A DNA stretch of 62,243 nt, taken from assembly GCA_029552065.1 (NCBI GenBank), contig JAKPEG010000079.1, positions 1-62,243 of the forward strand, given 5' to 3'. The stretch is from Actinomycetes bacterium. GTDB lineage: Bacteria; Actinomycetota; Actinomycetes; Actinomycetales; Dermatophilaceae. Numbering within the stretch: position 1 is the stretch's first letter; the number at the start of each line of letters is the position of its first letter. The notes under the pieces were generated by a model. That model had not been told where the DNA came from. It did no database searches and saw only the letters and a program-made list of their open reading frames with translations. Made by a program: the position numbers and the translations under genes. This document shows positions 8,219 to 17,400 of this stretch, one piece after another.

Positions 8219-8443
8219 TCAGCGCCAGGCTTCGCGCATCAGGTCCTCATCGAGCAGGTCGCGGGTTGCATCCGCGGCGCGTCGGAGGTCCGCGAGCGTC
8301 ACGAGCGTCGCCCGGTCAGCGAGCGGTGCCTGCTCCAACCGGCGGCGGAGGAATTCGTTGCGGGAGAGTCCCTGAGCGGCCGCCTCCTCGTCGATGCGCT
8401 GCACCGCCTCCGGGGACAAACCGCGGATGAGAACGTCGGCCAT
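8219..8443 (-). CDS. vapB: VapB-type antitoxin (ribbon-helix-helix)
   Basis: A 74-residue protein. The N-terminus MADVLIRGLSPEAVQRIDEEAAAQGLSRNEFLRRRLEQ fits an Arc/MetJ-type ribbon-helix-helix (strand, helix, turn LSRNEF, helix). The C-terminal tail, ending DLLDEDLMREAWR, is the usual VapC-wrapping segment with a terminal Trp. It should bind VapC and its own promoter. The ATG at 8443 is preferred over an upstream start at 8467 because it puts the RHH strand directly at the N-terminus. Confidence 0.85.
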   Translation of the reverse strand: MADVLIRGLSPEAVQRIDEEAAAQGLSRNEFLRRRLEQAPLADRATLVTLADLRRAADATRDLLDEDLMREAWR

Positions 8444-8622
8444 CGTCGCCTCCTCCGCGCAGCACATCGTCGCGATATCACGCTATCACCACAGGCGCAT
8501 GACGAGGGCGTTCACAACACGTGGGCAGGGCGCCCGGGTCTCCGGCCGTCGGCGACTCGGAGTGACTCTGGGTCGATGGCAGCCACGCGGCAGTCTGCGG
8601 TCAACAATGCGGGGACAGACAA

Positions 8623-8654
8623 AGCCGCAGGTCACAGGCCTGTGATCTGCGGCT
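8623..8654 (-). terminator. Terminator of the tRNA cluster
   Basis: AGCCGCAGGTCACAGG (8623-8638) pairs with CCTGTGATCTGCGGCT (8639-8654), 16 bp with one G-U type mismatch. It is followed on the minus strand by a short T-containing stretch, immediately downstream of tRNA-Phe. Confidence 0.75.
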
Positions 8655-8662
8655 CTGGGTGG

Positions 8663-8736
8663 TGGCCAGGGGCGGGGTCGAACCGCCGACCTTCCGATTT
8701 TCAGTCGGACGCTCGTACCAACTGAGCTACCTGGCC
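8663..8736 (-). tRNA. tRNA-Phe (anticodon GAA)
   Basis: Cloverleaf on the minus strand. The acceptor stem GGCCAGG pairs with CCTGGCC, the anticodon loop reads CTGAAAA, and the T-loop GGTTCGACCC is present. It is the last of three clustered tRNA genes. CCA is not encoded. Confidence 0.95.
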
Positions 8737-8760
8737 CTGCGCTCCCTCGTGAGGAGCTGG

Positions 8761-8834
8761 CGACCCCGACGGGACTCGAACCCGCGACCTCCGCCGTGAC
8801 AGGGCGGCGCGCTAACCAACTGCGCTACGGGGCC
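8761..8834 (-). tRNA. tRNA-Asp (anticodon GTC)
   Basis: Cloverleaf on the minus strand. The acceptor GGCCCCG pairs with CGGGGTC, the D-arm contains GCGCAGTTGGTTAGCGC, the anticodon loop reads CTGTCAC, and the T-arm is GCGGGTTCGAGTCCCGT. It is the middle gene of the Glu-Asp-Phe cluster. Confidence 0.95.
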
Positions 8835-8866
8835 TTGGACGGGTGAAATCCACCCAAGACACTGCG

Positions 8867-8939
8867 TATCCCCAACGGGATTCGAACCCGTGCTGCCGCC
8901 GTGAAAGGGCGGAGTCCTGGGCCGCTAGACGATGGGGAC
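8867..8939 (-). tRNA. tRNA-Glu (anticodon TTC)
   Basis: Cloverleaf on the minus strand. The acceptor GTCCCCA pairs with TGGGGAT, the D-arm contains CTAGCGGCCCAGG, the anticodon loop reads CTTTCAC, and the T-loop is GGTTCGAATCC. It is the first gene of the cluster. Confidence 0.95.
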
Positions 8940-9062
8940 CCGGGAACCTCTCCGGACCCTCGCCGCCGGGCAGCCGCGCTCGGATCCGTTGAGGACCCGG
9001 CAAGCATAGGGGACGGCGCGCGGGGGGTCCAAATCGCTTCCCCGGCCTGCAAGAGTGGGCCC

Positions 9063-10295
9063 ATGAGCCCGCGTGAGACCGCTCGGCGGCTGCCCTCGTG
9101 GTCGGCGATCCACCCCCTCGTGGGGCTTCGTCGGCCGCAGCTGCGACCCACCGAACGCCGGCTCGCCGCCGCCCTCACCATCCCCGACCTGCGACGGGCG
9201 GCCGCACGTCGGGCGCCGCGGGCGGTCTTCGACTACGTCGACGGCTCGGCCGAGACGGAGGCCACCTATGCCCGGGCGCGCGCGGCATACGAGGGGCTCG
9301 AGTTCCAGCCCCAGGTGCTGCGCGACGTGGGCGAGGTCTCGACGGTGACCCGCGTGCTCGGCCGGCCGAGCGCACTGCCCTTCGCCTTCGCCCCCACCGG
9401 ATTCACCCGGCTCATGCACGAGGCCGGCGAGGCGGCGGTCGCGCGGGTGGCGAGCCGGCACGGCATACCGTATGCCGTCTCGACGCTCGGCACGACAGCC
9501 CCCGAAGCGGTCGCCGCGGCGGTCGCCGGCGACCCGGCCGCCCGGCTGTGGTTCCAGCTCTACGTGTGGCGGGACCGGGCGGCGGCGGAGGAGCTCATGG
9601 CCCGCGCCGACGCGGCGGGCTACGAGGCCCTCGTGCTCACCGTCGACGTGCCGGTGGCCGGGGCTCGGCTGCGCGACGTGCGCAACGGCCTCTCCGTGCC
9701 GCCGGCCCTCACCGCACGCACCCTGCTCGACGTCGCCCGACATCCCACCTGGTGGTTCGACGTGCTCACGACCGAGCCGATCGACTTCGCCGCGCTTGCC
9801 GGCTGGGACGGCACGATCGGGGAGAAGCTCAATGCGCTCTTCGACCCGACGATGACCCTCGCCGACCTCGAATGGGTCCGGACCAACTGGCGGAAACCGC
9901 TGATCGTCAAGGGGATCCAGACCGTCGACGATGCGCGGGCGGTCGTCGACGCCGGGGCGGACGCGATCGTCCTGTCCAGTCACGGTGGTCGTCAGCTCGA
10001 CCGGGCGCCGGTGCCGCTGCGGCTGGTCGCCCGGGTCCGCGAGGCGCTCGGGCCCGAGGCGGAGATCATCCTCGACTCGGGCATCCTCTCGGGCGCCGAC
10101 GTCGTCGCAGCTCTGGCCTTGGGCGCGTCGAGCACCCTCGTCGGCCGGGCCTACCTCTTCGGGCTCATGGCCGGCGGCGAGGCGGGCGTCGAGCGGGCGA
10201 CGGAGATCCTCGCCGCAGAAGTGCGCCGGACGATGACCCTGCTCGGTGCCGCGTCGATCGACGAGCTCGGACCGCGGCACGTGCGGCTGGGCTGA
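9063..10295 (+). CDS. lldD: FMN-dependent alpha-hydroxy-acid dehydrogenase (L-lactate dehydrogenase type)
   Basis: A 410-residue TIM-barrel flavoenzyme that oxidises L-lactate or a related 2-hydroxy acid. Family landmarks are FDYVDGSAE near 56, PTGFTRLMH near 111, WFQLYV near 163, [14 protein letters not shown] near 192, the flavin-interacting Lys in IVKGIQ (about 283) and the catalytic base His in SSHGGRQLD (about His307). The usual Asn in the S-N-HGGRQLD motif is Ser here. [19 protein letters not shown] binds FMN phosphate. I chose the ATG at 9063; upstream in-frame sequence overlaps tRNA-Glu and looks non-coding. The substrate could also be another hydroxy acid. Confidence 0.87.
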   Translation: MSPRETARRLPSWSAIHPLVGLRRPQLRPTERRLAAALTIPDLRRAAARRAPRAVFDYVDGSAETEATYARARAAYEGLEFQPQVLRDVGEVSTVTRVLGRPSALPFAFAPTGFTRLMHEAGEAAVARVASRHGIPYAVSTLGTTAPEAVAAAVAGDPAARLWFQLYVWRDRAAAEELMARADAAGYEALVLTVDVPVAGARLRDVRNGLSVPPALTARTLLDVARHPTWWFDVLTTEPIDFAALAGWDGTIGEKLNALFDPTMTLADLEWVRTNWRKPLIVKGIQTVDDARAVVDAGADAIVLSSHGGRQLDRAPVPLRLVARVREALGPEAEIILDSGILSGADVVAALALGASSTLVGRAYLFGLMAGGEAGVERATEILAAEVRRTMTLLGAASIDELGPRHVRLG

Positions 10296-10328
10296 GCGCG
10301 CCGACCGAACGACCCCGTGGCCACGCGG

Positions 10329-11381
10329 TCAGCGCGCGCGTCTGCTCCAGGCGAGCAGCTCGTCGACCGGCCAGGTCGTGACGATCCGTTCGGCCGGGAC
10401 GCCGAGGCGAGTGGCCCGTTCGCAGCCGTAGGCCTTCATGTCCAGCTGCCCGGGCGCGTGCGCGTCGGAGTCGAGGGCGAACAGGCACCCGGCCTCGAGC
10501 GCGAGCAGGAGCAGCTCGTCGGGCGGATCGCAGCGCTCGGGGCGCGAATTGATCTCGACCGCGACCCCCTCCTGCGCGCAGGCGGCGAAGACCGCCTCGG
10601 CGTCGAACTCCGACTGCGGCCGCGTCCCCCGCGAACCCTCGACCAGCCGACCCGTGCAGTGTCCGAGCACGGCGACGCCCGGGGTGCGGATCGCTGCGAG
10701 CATCCGCCGGGTCATCGGCTCCCGGGGCATCCGCAGCTTGGAGTGGACCGAAGCCGTGACGACGTCGAGTTCGGCGAGCAATGCAGGCTCCTGGTCGAGC
10801 GTCCCGTCCTCGAGGATGTCCACCTCGATCCCACGAAGCAGCCGAAACCGTTGCCCCAGAGCGGTGTTGACACCGTCGACGATCGTGAGCTGTTGCCGCA
10901 GCCGCTCGGCCGACAGGCCGTTGGCCACCTTGAGCCGCGGCGAGTGGTCGGTGAGCGCCATCCACTCCTGGCCGAGCTCGACCGCCGAGAGCACCATCTC
11001 CTGGATCGGTGAACCGCCGTCGCTCCAGTCCGAGTGGGTGTGCAGGTCGCCGCGCACCGCGGCATACATCGCCTCGCCGCCGGGCGCGAGGAAGCCGCCG
11101 TCGCGCTCCTGCAAGGACGCGAGGTATGCCGGCAGCTCACCGTCCGCGGCCTGCGTCACCACCGCGGCGGTCGCCGTCCCGAGGCCGGGCAGGCCCCCGA
11201 GGGATCCGTCGGCGAGCCGGCGGTGCAACTCGTCGGGGTCCAGCCCGGCGACCACTCCCGCGGCCTTGCGGAAGGCCTGGATCCGATAAGTGCCGGCCCG
11301 CGAACGTTCGAGGAGCAGGGCGATCCGGCGCAGGGCGTCGACCGGGGTGACGCCGGCGTCGAGCGGGGCGAGGCCGAGCAT
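10329..11381 (-). CDS. PHP-domain phosphoesterase with N-terminal PolX-like helical domain
   Basis: A 350-residue protein. Residues about 15-85 look like the helix-hairpin-helix/8-kDa domain of family X polymerases (LLERSRAGTYRIQAFRKAA, GLPGLGTATAAVV). From about 109 a PHP metallo-phosphoesterase domain follows: GDLHTHSDWSDG, ALTDHSPRL, GIEVDIL, SVHSKL, VLGHCTGR and FALDSDAH supply the metal ligands. There is no polymerase palm, so it is not a full PolX. A role in DNA end or gap processing is plausible but not shown. It is convergent with lldD. Confidence 0.82.
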   Translation of the reverse strand: MLGLAPLDAGVTPVDALRRIALLLERSRAGTYRIQAFRKAAGVVAGLDPDELHRRLADGSLGGLPGLGTATAAVVTQAADGELPAYLASLQERDGGFLAPGGEAMYAAVRGDLHTHSDWSDGGSPIQEMVLSAVELGQEWMALTDHSPRLKVANGLSAERLRQQLTIVDGVNTALGQRFRLLRGIEVDILEDGTLDQEPALLAELDVVTASVHSKLRMPREPMTRRMLAAIRTPGVAVLGHCTGRLVEGSRGTRPQSEFDAEAVFAACAQEGVAVEINSRPERCDPPDELLLLALEAGCLFALDSDAHAPGQLDMKAYGCERATRLGVPAERIVTTWPVDELLAWSRRAR

Positions 11382-11437
11382 CGGCCCAGCCTAGGGTGCG
11401 TCCCGAGTTGCGCGGCCCGCGCGGCCGCGGACCTCGG

Positions 11438-12043
11438 TCAACGCGCCGGGACGGGGCCGACGGCCTGCCCGTTGACGAGTGCGCTGCATCCCCCCGGCAG
11501 ACCGTTGGGCAGGTCGCCCGAAAGGGTGAGCTTGACGTCGCCGTCGGCCGTCGTCGACTCCGTGCGGGCCCCCGCGGTGAGCGTGACCGGAACCCGGGCC
11601 GTGGTGACGAAGGTGAGTGTCGCCCGCACTCGCCGGCCCTGGCGGGAGCATTCGAGCGAGAGGTTCGAGACGACCGGTCGGCTCGGCTGCGTCGCCCGAC
11701 TCGGCGGGGCGCTCGTGGTCTTCAGGGTCGCCGGGTCGACGGGGGAGTCGGCGATGGAGGGCTCGAGCGGGCCGAGCGCGACGCTCAGGCTGGGGGTGGC
11801 ATAGCTCGGGGTGGGGACGACGAAGGTCTCGCTGGGCTCCGTCGTCGCGAGCGCCTCCTCGTCTGTGGTCCGTTCGCTCAGCGAGACGGTCGCAGGAGGC
11901 TTCGTCGGGGTGCGCACCGAGCCGAAAAGGGCCCACAGGCCGAAGACCGCCGCGACGGCGAACACGCCGACGGCTCCGATGGCCACGGCCATGCGGCGTC
12001 CCCGTGTTTCGCCCCCCGGTTGAAGCTCGCTGTGCCTACCCAT
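11438..12043 (-). CDS. Membrane-anchored exported protein, paralogue of the 13652-14161 gene
   Basis: About 201 residues from the ATG at 12043 (MGRHSELQPGG). One transmembrane segment (MAVAIGAVGVFAVAAVFGLWALF) anchors it. A Thr/Ser/Pro-rich linker then leads to a C-terminal domain starting SNLSLECSRQGRRVRATLTFVTTARVPVTLTAG and ending GGCSALVNGQAVGPVPA. That domain matches the gene at 13652-14161 almost block for block and keeps two cysteines, probably a disulfide. No known family is recognised; an extracytoplasmic beta-rich binding domain is my best guess. Confidence 0.65.
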   Translation of the reverse strand: MGRHSELQPGGETRGRRMAVAIGAVGVFAVAAVFGLWALFGSVRTPTKPPATVSLSERTTDEEALATTEPSETFVVPTPSYATPSLSVALGPLEPSIADSPVDPATLKTTSAPPSRATQPSRPVVSNLSLECSRQGRRVRATLTFVTTARVPVTLTAGARTESTTADGDVKLTLSGDLPNGLPGGCSALVNGQAVGPVPAR

Positions 12044-12233
12044 TCGCACACTCCGGCGTCCGTGATGTCGCCCCCGTGGTCGATTGCTCACGGCACCTTA
12101 GCCCAGCCGTGGCCCACTCGTCCTCTCCGCCCCCGGGTGCGGGCCGGGCGGGCCGGGTGGAACGCCCACGGCGGTGTCCAGCACGGGTGGGGAGTCGCGC
12201 GGCATACGACCGGTTTGTCCTGTGTGGGGCCGC

Positions 12234-13511
12234 TCACTGGAGCCGGAAGGCGGACAGCAGCGAGGGGCCGGCCTTGACGAAGTAGGGCCCGCCGGAGGTG
12301 GGGATGGCCAGGGCGAAGACGAACTTCGCCGTCTGCCCGGCCGTGAGCTTCTGGCGCGAGGGATAGGCGATCTCGGTGGGGTCGACGACCCGCCCGCCCA
12401 GGGCCGGAGGGTGGCCGCCCGAGTCCATGATCGCCGGCAGGTAGTTCGCCAGCGGCAGGTCCAGACCCAGCTCGAGCTGGGTGACGAAGGCCGTGTACTT
12501 CCGATAGGTCACCGCCCCGGTCGGGTAGACGGCCGGCGTGGGCTCGTAGGCCTCGCCGGGGCACAGGGTGATGCGGAAGCGGTCGGTGAGCTCGAGCGTG
12601 GTGCCGGGGTCGAGGGTCCTGGCTTTGCCCTCGGCGCTGGGCTTCTCGATCGTCGTGGTCGAGGTCGGCGGCACACCGCTGCACTCGTGGGGGAGCTGGG
12701 CGGTCGGGCCGAGGACGAACCCACCCGGGTCGGGGCTGAGCCCGGCCGGGGCGGTGGGCAGGATCCGCGGGGTCACCACCGGGGTCGGCGCAGGGAGGTC
12801 GACCTGGGTGGGTGGCCCCTGTCGCACACCGTCGAGGATCCGGAAGCCCGACCCGTTGCCTGGCTCCCCTTGGACGACGTAGTCACGGCCGTCGGTCGGC
12901 ACGGCGAGCAGCACCTCGAAGGTGCCGACCTCACCCGGGTAGATCTGACCGAGGGCCGGCGGCACCGCAGGCGAGTCGTCCACCGAGGGCTGGGGGACGA
13001 AACTGCCGCCCGCGAGCACCTGGATCGTCGACGTGGCGGTCGCAGCGACGACGGGCCAGAGTCCGTCGTTCTCCACCCACACCCGGTAGCGATAGACCGC
13101 CCGGCCCGCGGGCACCTGCGCCCGCGCGGGCGTGTATGCCGTGCCCGGGCACATCGTGATCGTCCCCCCCTCGGCGACGTGCAGCCGGGTGCCGGGAGAG
13201 ACCCAGACCATGCTCGTGGAGGGGAGGAGGGCGGGTACGTCACGGGTGACCGGCGGTTTGCCGTCGCACGTGACGGGCAGTGAGCGCCCACGGACGGCGA
13301 GAACTCCCCGGTCGAGCACGACGATGCCCTGACCGGCCCCGGCGGTCGTCCCGCCGATCGTTGCGCCGGCAGATGGTGCGGTGCCCGAGTCGGTGGCCGT
13401 CGGGCTCGGACCGCCGCCCGGCTGACACCCGGCGGTGAGCCCGAGGGCCCCTACGAGCAGCAGGACCGACGCGGCACGCCATCCTCGAACGGTCCGCCCC
13501 AAGCCGGCCAT
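12234..13511 (-). CDS. Putative lipoprotein with two tandem repeated domains
   Basis: A 425-residue protein with a lipoprotein signal (ASVLLLVGALGLTAGC, lipobox LTAG/C, Cys about 29). The mature part contains the same domain twice. Repeat 1 has PGTRLHVAEGGTITMCPGTAYTP...YRYRVWVEN...FEVLLAVPTDGRDYVV; repeat 2 has PGTTLELTDRFRITLCPGEAYEP...YRKYTAFVT...FVFALAIPTSGGPYFV. Each copy has two cysteines. It sits between two smaller paralogous anchored proteins on the same strand, so the trio probably acts together at the cell surface. No family is recognised. Confidence 0.7.
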   Translation of the reverse strand: MAGLGRTVRGWRAASVLLLVGALGLTAGCQPGGGPSPTATDSGTAPSAGATIGGTTAGAGQGIVVLDRGVLAVRGRSLPVTCDGKPPVTRDVPALLPSTSMVWVSPGTRLHVAEGGTITMCPGTAYTPARAQVPAGRAVYRYRVWVENDGLWPVVAATATSTIQVLAGGSFVPQPSVDDSPAVPPALGQIYPGEVGTFEVLLAVPTDGRDYVVQGEPGNGSGFRILDGVRQGPPTQVDLPAPTPVVTPRILPTAPAGLSPDPGGFVLGPTAQLPHECSGVPPTSTTTIEKPSAEGKARTLDPGTTLELTDRFRITLCPGEAYEPTPAVYPTGAVTYRKYTAFVTQLELGLDLPLANYLPAIMDSGGHPPALGGRVVDPTEIAYPSRQKLTAGQTAKFVFALAIPTSGGPYFVKAGPSLLSAFRLQ

Positions 13512-13651
13512 CTCGGTCTCCTGTCTGCGCGGGCGCTTGGCCCGTTCGAACGTCGCGTGGGCCCCAGTCTCTCCCATCCCGCCCGAGGCCGCCGTGTGGG
13601 TGGGGGGTGGGAGGGCGCGAAGGGACGCGGGAGGACGTGAAGGGGAGCGCG

Positions 13652-14161
13652 TCAGCTCGCGCGGATCGGTCCGTAGGCGTGCCCGCCGACAAGCGCGGAG
13701 CAGGTCGCGGGATAGGCCGCGCCGGTGGCGGTGAGCTCGACCGATCCGGCCTCGACGGTCTGGGGGCTGGCATGGTCGCCGGCGATGAGGGTGACCGGCA
13801 CCCGGCCGGAGGAGACGAAGGTGAGGGTCGCATGCAGTTGTTGGCCGTCGAGACTGCACCGCAGGACGAGGCCGGTGATGGTCGCCGGTGACTCGGTGCT
13901 CGTCGGGCTCGGGCTCGGGGCCGTGGTCGTGGGGCTCGGCGAGCTGGTCGCCGACGGCGTGCCGGCCACGGGCGCGGGGCCGGACGGGGTGGGCGGGGAT
14001 CCAGCGGCCGCGCTCGTGAGCCGGGAGACGACGAGCCAACCGACGAGCAGGACGACGACCACGAGGATGCCGAGCGAGCCGACGACCGAGAGCCCGCGCA
14101 CGCCCGCGGGGCCACCGTCGTCGGGTGACCGATGGCGGCCCGCACCGCTGTTCATCGACAT
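13652..14161 (-). CDS. Membrane-anchored exported protein, paralogue of the 11438-12043 gene
   Basis: About 169 residues (ATG at 14161, MSMNSG; 14155 also possible). A single transmembrane helix (VVGSLGILVVVVLLVGWLVV) is followed by a Pro/Thr/Ser linker (about 50 residues) and a C-terminal domain: LVLRCSLDGQQLHATLTFVSSGRVPVTLIAGD ... TCSALVGGHAYGPIRA. The shared core with the 11438-12043 protein is CS-x(2)-G-x(4)-ATLTFV-x(3)-RVPVTL-x-AG and CSALV-G. It is the first gene of the envelope trio and lies next to tRNA-Lys. Function unknown. Confidence 0.65.
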   Translation of the reverse strand: MSMNSGAGRHRSPDDGGPAGVRGLSVVGSLGILVVVVLLVGWLVVSRLTSAAAGSPPTPSGPAPVAGTPSATSSPSPTTTAPSPSPTSTESPATITGLVLRCSLDGQQLHATLTFVSSGRVPVTLIAGDHASPQTVEAGSVELTATGAAYPATCSALVGGHAYGPIRAS

Positions 14162-14238
14162 CGGCGCCACGATACGACGGCGTGGCCCGTTCCGGTCGAC
14201 AAGGGCGGGCGCCGTTCTCGGTGCGCGGTGCGCTGGGG

Positions 14239-14310
14239 TGGGTCCCGTGGGGCTCGAACCCACAACCTACGGATTAAAAGTCCGCAGCTCTGCCATTGAG
14301 CTAGAGACCC
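14239..14310 (-). tRNA. tRNA-Lys (anticodon TTT)
   Basis: Cloverleaf on the minus strand. The acceptor GGGTCTC pairs with GGGACCC (with a G-U pair), the anticodon loop CTTTTAA sits on a GCGGA/TCCGT stem, and the T-loop is GGTTCGAGCC. It lies between the envelope trio and the T7SS locus. Confidence 0.92.
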
Positions 14311-14411
14311 GGGTCGCGGGCGGCCAGGCGGCCGACTGCGGCGACGTCCAGGGTAACCGCACGCAGCCATGGGCCGGTTCGCGGTCCGTCCCCGACGAGG
14401 CACGCGGCTGG

Positions 14412-14439
14412 CGACACGGCATACCGGTATGCCGTGTCG
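14412..14439. terminator. Perfect 28-bp palindrome after eccC
   Basis: The left arm CGACACGGCATACC (14412-14425) is followed at once by its exact complement. Each arm holds CGGCATAC. It lies 18 bp beyond the eccC stop on the minus strand. Confidence 0.72.
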
Positions 14440-14457
14440 ACTCACCTGCGGTGCGGC

Positions 14458-17400
14458 TCACCCGTGGACGGACGGCGACCAGGGCACCTGGATGACGTCG
14501 AAACCCTCCCGGGTGAGCAACCGGCCCCGACCAGGGGGCGCCGGCACGGCCTTCATCTGGCCGATGAGAGCACCCTCGGCCGGATCGCCCGACAGGACGA
14601 CACCGGGTGCGGCGAGGTCCCGCAGGGCGGTGACGAGGTTGTCGTAGGACCGGCCGGCGCCGCCGACTCGCCGGGCGATGGCCACGTGCATGCCGATGTC
14701 GACCGCCTGGGCGAGCAGCGGGATGACCGAGGCGACGGGGTTGCCCTGACTCGTCGCGACGAGTTCGTAGTCGTCGACGACGATGAAGGCCTCGCGGCCG
14801 GTCCACCACGAACGGGTCCGCAGCTGCTCGGGGGTGACGTCGGCGCCCGGCAGGCGCGTCTGGAGGAAGCCGGTGACGCTGTCGATCACGTCTCGGGTCT
14901 GTTCGGCGCTCGTGCAGTATTCCGAGACCCAGTCCTGCGGGAATTCACCCAGGTGGGCCCGGCGATAGTCGACGAGGAAGAGCTGGGCCTTGGTCGGCCC
15001 GTGCACCCGCATGACCTCGCGCATGTAGGCACGCAGGAGCGCCGACTTGCCCGACTGGCCGTCGCCGTAGACGAGCAGGTGCGGGTCCCGGCCCACGTCG
15101 ATCCCCACTGGGGCGAGGGTCCGCTCGGTGATCCCCATGAGCACGCGCGGGCTCTCGGGTGCGAGCGCCCGGACCTCGTCGAGGAGGATCGTCGTGGGGA
15201 GCAGCCGCAGCTTGGGGCCACGCGGACCGGTCCACCCCTGGTTGACCCGGGCGACGAGGGAGGCGACACCGCTGCCGAGGGTGAGCGGCCGGGCGTCGCC
15301 GTCGATGCGCGGAAGGGCGCCCAGGAAATGGAGCTTCGCCTGGATGACGCCGCGGCCGGGCCGGTCGAGGGGGATGTTGGCCACGACCTTGCGGTCGATC
15401 TCGGAGTCCATCGCATCGCCGAGCCGCAACTCGTAGCGAGTGCCGAGCACGTCGCGCATCCCGGTGCGGAAGTCCATCCACCGGGTCGCGCTCGCGAGCA
15501 CGTGGACACCGAAGGTGAGGGCCCGTTGGGCGAGGATCTGCAACTCGCCCTCGATCGCGTCGAAGTCCGAGCGCAGCGTGCTCCACCCGTCGACGACGAG
15601 GAAGACGTCGCCGTAGCCGTCGTCGACCGGCGCCCCGCCACCCGGGTCGACCCCGTCCCGGATGCCGGCGGCCCGGCGCGCCCGGTAGGTCTCGATCGTG
15701 TCGATGCCGTGGGCGCGGAAGTACTCCTCGCGGGCGTCGGTGATCCCGACGACCTCGGCGACGATCCGGCGCACGACGTCGGGCTCGGAGCGGGTGCCCA
15801 CGCCCGCGACGTGCGCGAGCTCGCGCATCCCGGTGAAGGTTCCGCCGCCGAAGTCCAGGACGTAGAACTGCACCTCGCGAGGGGTGTGGGTGAGGGCGAT
15901 CCCGGTGAGGAGCGTGCGCATGAGCGTGGACTTGCCGCTGCGCGGCGCGCCGACGATCGCGACGTGTCCGGCCGCGCCGGACAGGTCGCAACGCAGCACC
16001 TCGCGCTTCTGCTCCCGAGGCATGTCCACGGTGCCGATGGGGAAGCGCAACGACCCGGCGGCCCGCCAGGACGGGGACACCAGCCCGAGGGCCGGGTCGA
16101 CCGTGAGGTCGGGGAGCAGGTGGTCGAAGGTGTCGGGCACGTCGAGGGGCGGCAACCACACCTGGTGGGCCGCCGGACCTCGGCCGGTCATCGCGTCGAC
16201 GGCGATGTCGAAGACCGCCCGCTTCTCCTGCGGTGCCGCAGCGGCGATGGCCGCGGCGGCCGCCTCGGCGGCGGCCTCCTCGGCCTCCAGGCGTGAGGTC
16301 ACCAGGCCCGGGACGAAGGGCAGGGCCTCTCGCCGGACCGCCCCCTGCCCGAGGCCGCCCGCGCCGAAGCGCGCCTTGGGCGGCCCGGAGACGTATGCCG
16401 CCTTGAACCGCCAGAGCGAGGACTGGTCGGGCTTGAGGAAGCCCAGGCCGGGCACGGCGGGCAGGGTGTAGGCGTCCCCCACGCCGATGACCGAACGGGA
16501 CTCGGCCTCGGAGAAGGTCCGCAGCCCGATCCGGTAGGACAGGTGGCTGTCCAGACCCCGTAGGCGCCCTTCCTCGAGCCGCTGCGAGGCCAGCAGGAGG
16601 TGGATGCCGAGGGACCGGCCCAACCGTCCGATGGCCACGAACAAGTCGACGAATTCGGGCTTGGCCGAAAGCAGTTCGGAGAACTCGTCGCAGACGATGA
16701 GCAGCGAGGGCAGGGGCAACAGATGCGGCGCGTCGCCCGACGTGCGGGCCTTCTCGTAGTCGCGCAGGGAGGCATAGTTGCCCGAGGCTCGCAGCAGTTC
16801 CTGCCTCCGGGTCATCTCGCCGGAGAGGGCGTCCTGCATGCGGTCGACGAGGGTGAGCTCGTCGGCGAGGTTGGTGATGATCGCCGACACGTGCGGCATC
16901 TCCGCCATCCCGGCGAAGGTCGCCCCGCCCTTGAAGTCGACGAGAACGAAGTTGAGGATCTCGGGGGAGTGGGTGAGGGCGAGGCCGAGGACGAGGGTGC
17001 GTAGGAGCTCGGACTTGCCCGAGCCGGTCGCCCCGATGACCAGCCCGTGCGGCCCCATTCCCTGTTGGGCCGATTCCTTGATGTCGAGGTGGACCGACGC
17101 CCCGTCGGCGCCGACCCCGATCGGCACCCGCAGCCGGTCCCGGGGCGGCCGAGGACGCCAGGTCACGTCGTAGTTCACCGAATAGATGTCGCCGATGCCC
17201 AGCAGGTCGGTGAGTTCGGTGCTGCGGGTGAGCGCGTCCTCGCGGACCGGGCCCTCACCGGCATACAGGGGGGTGAGTCTGCGGGCGAGCGACTCGGCGG
17301 CCACCACGCTCATCTGGTCGGCGAAGCCGCGGACCGGCTCCTGGCGGGCGACGACCGCCGCGACCCGGACCCGGCCGTGTTCGTCGACGTCCTCGAGGTG

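Noticed and set aside
14239-14310. tRNA-Lys as an integration site of the T7SS region
   Set aside because: No integrase, no duplicated tRNA 3' end and no change in codon use across the boundary.
14434-16296. Long open frame (620 codons) opposite eccC, and similar long antisense frames opposite ppk1, the acyl-CoA dehydrogenase and the T7SS genes
   Set aside because: High GC content makes stop codons rare; these frames are Arg/Pro/Gly/Asp rich, lack domains and mirror the codon bias of the real gene on the other strand.
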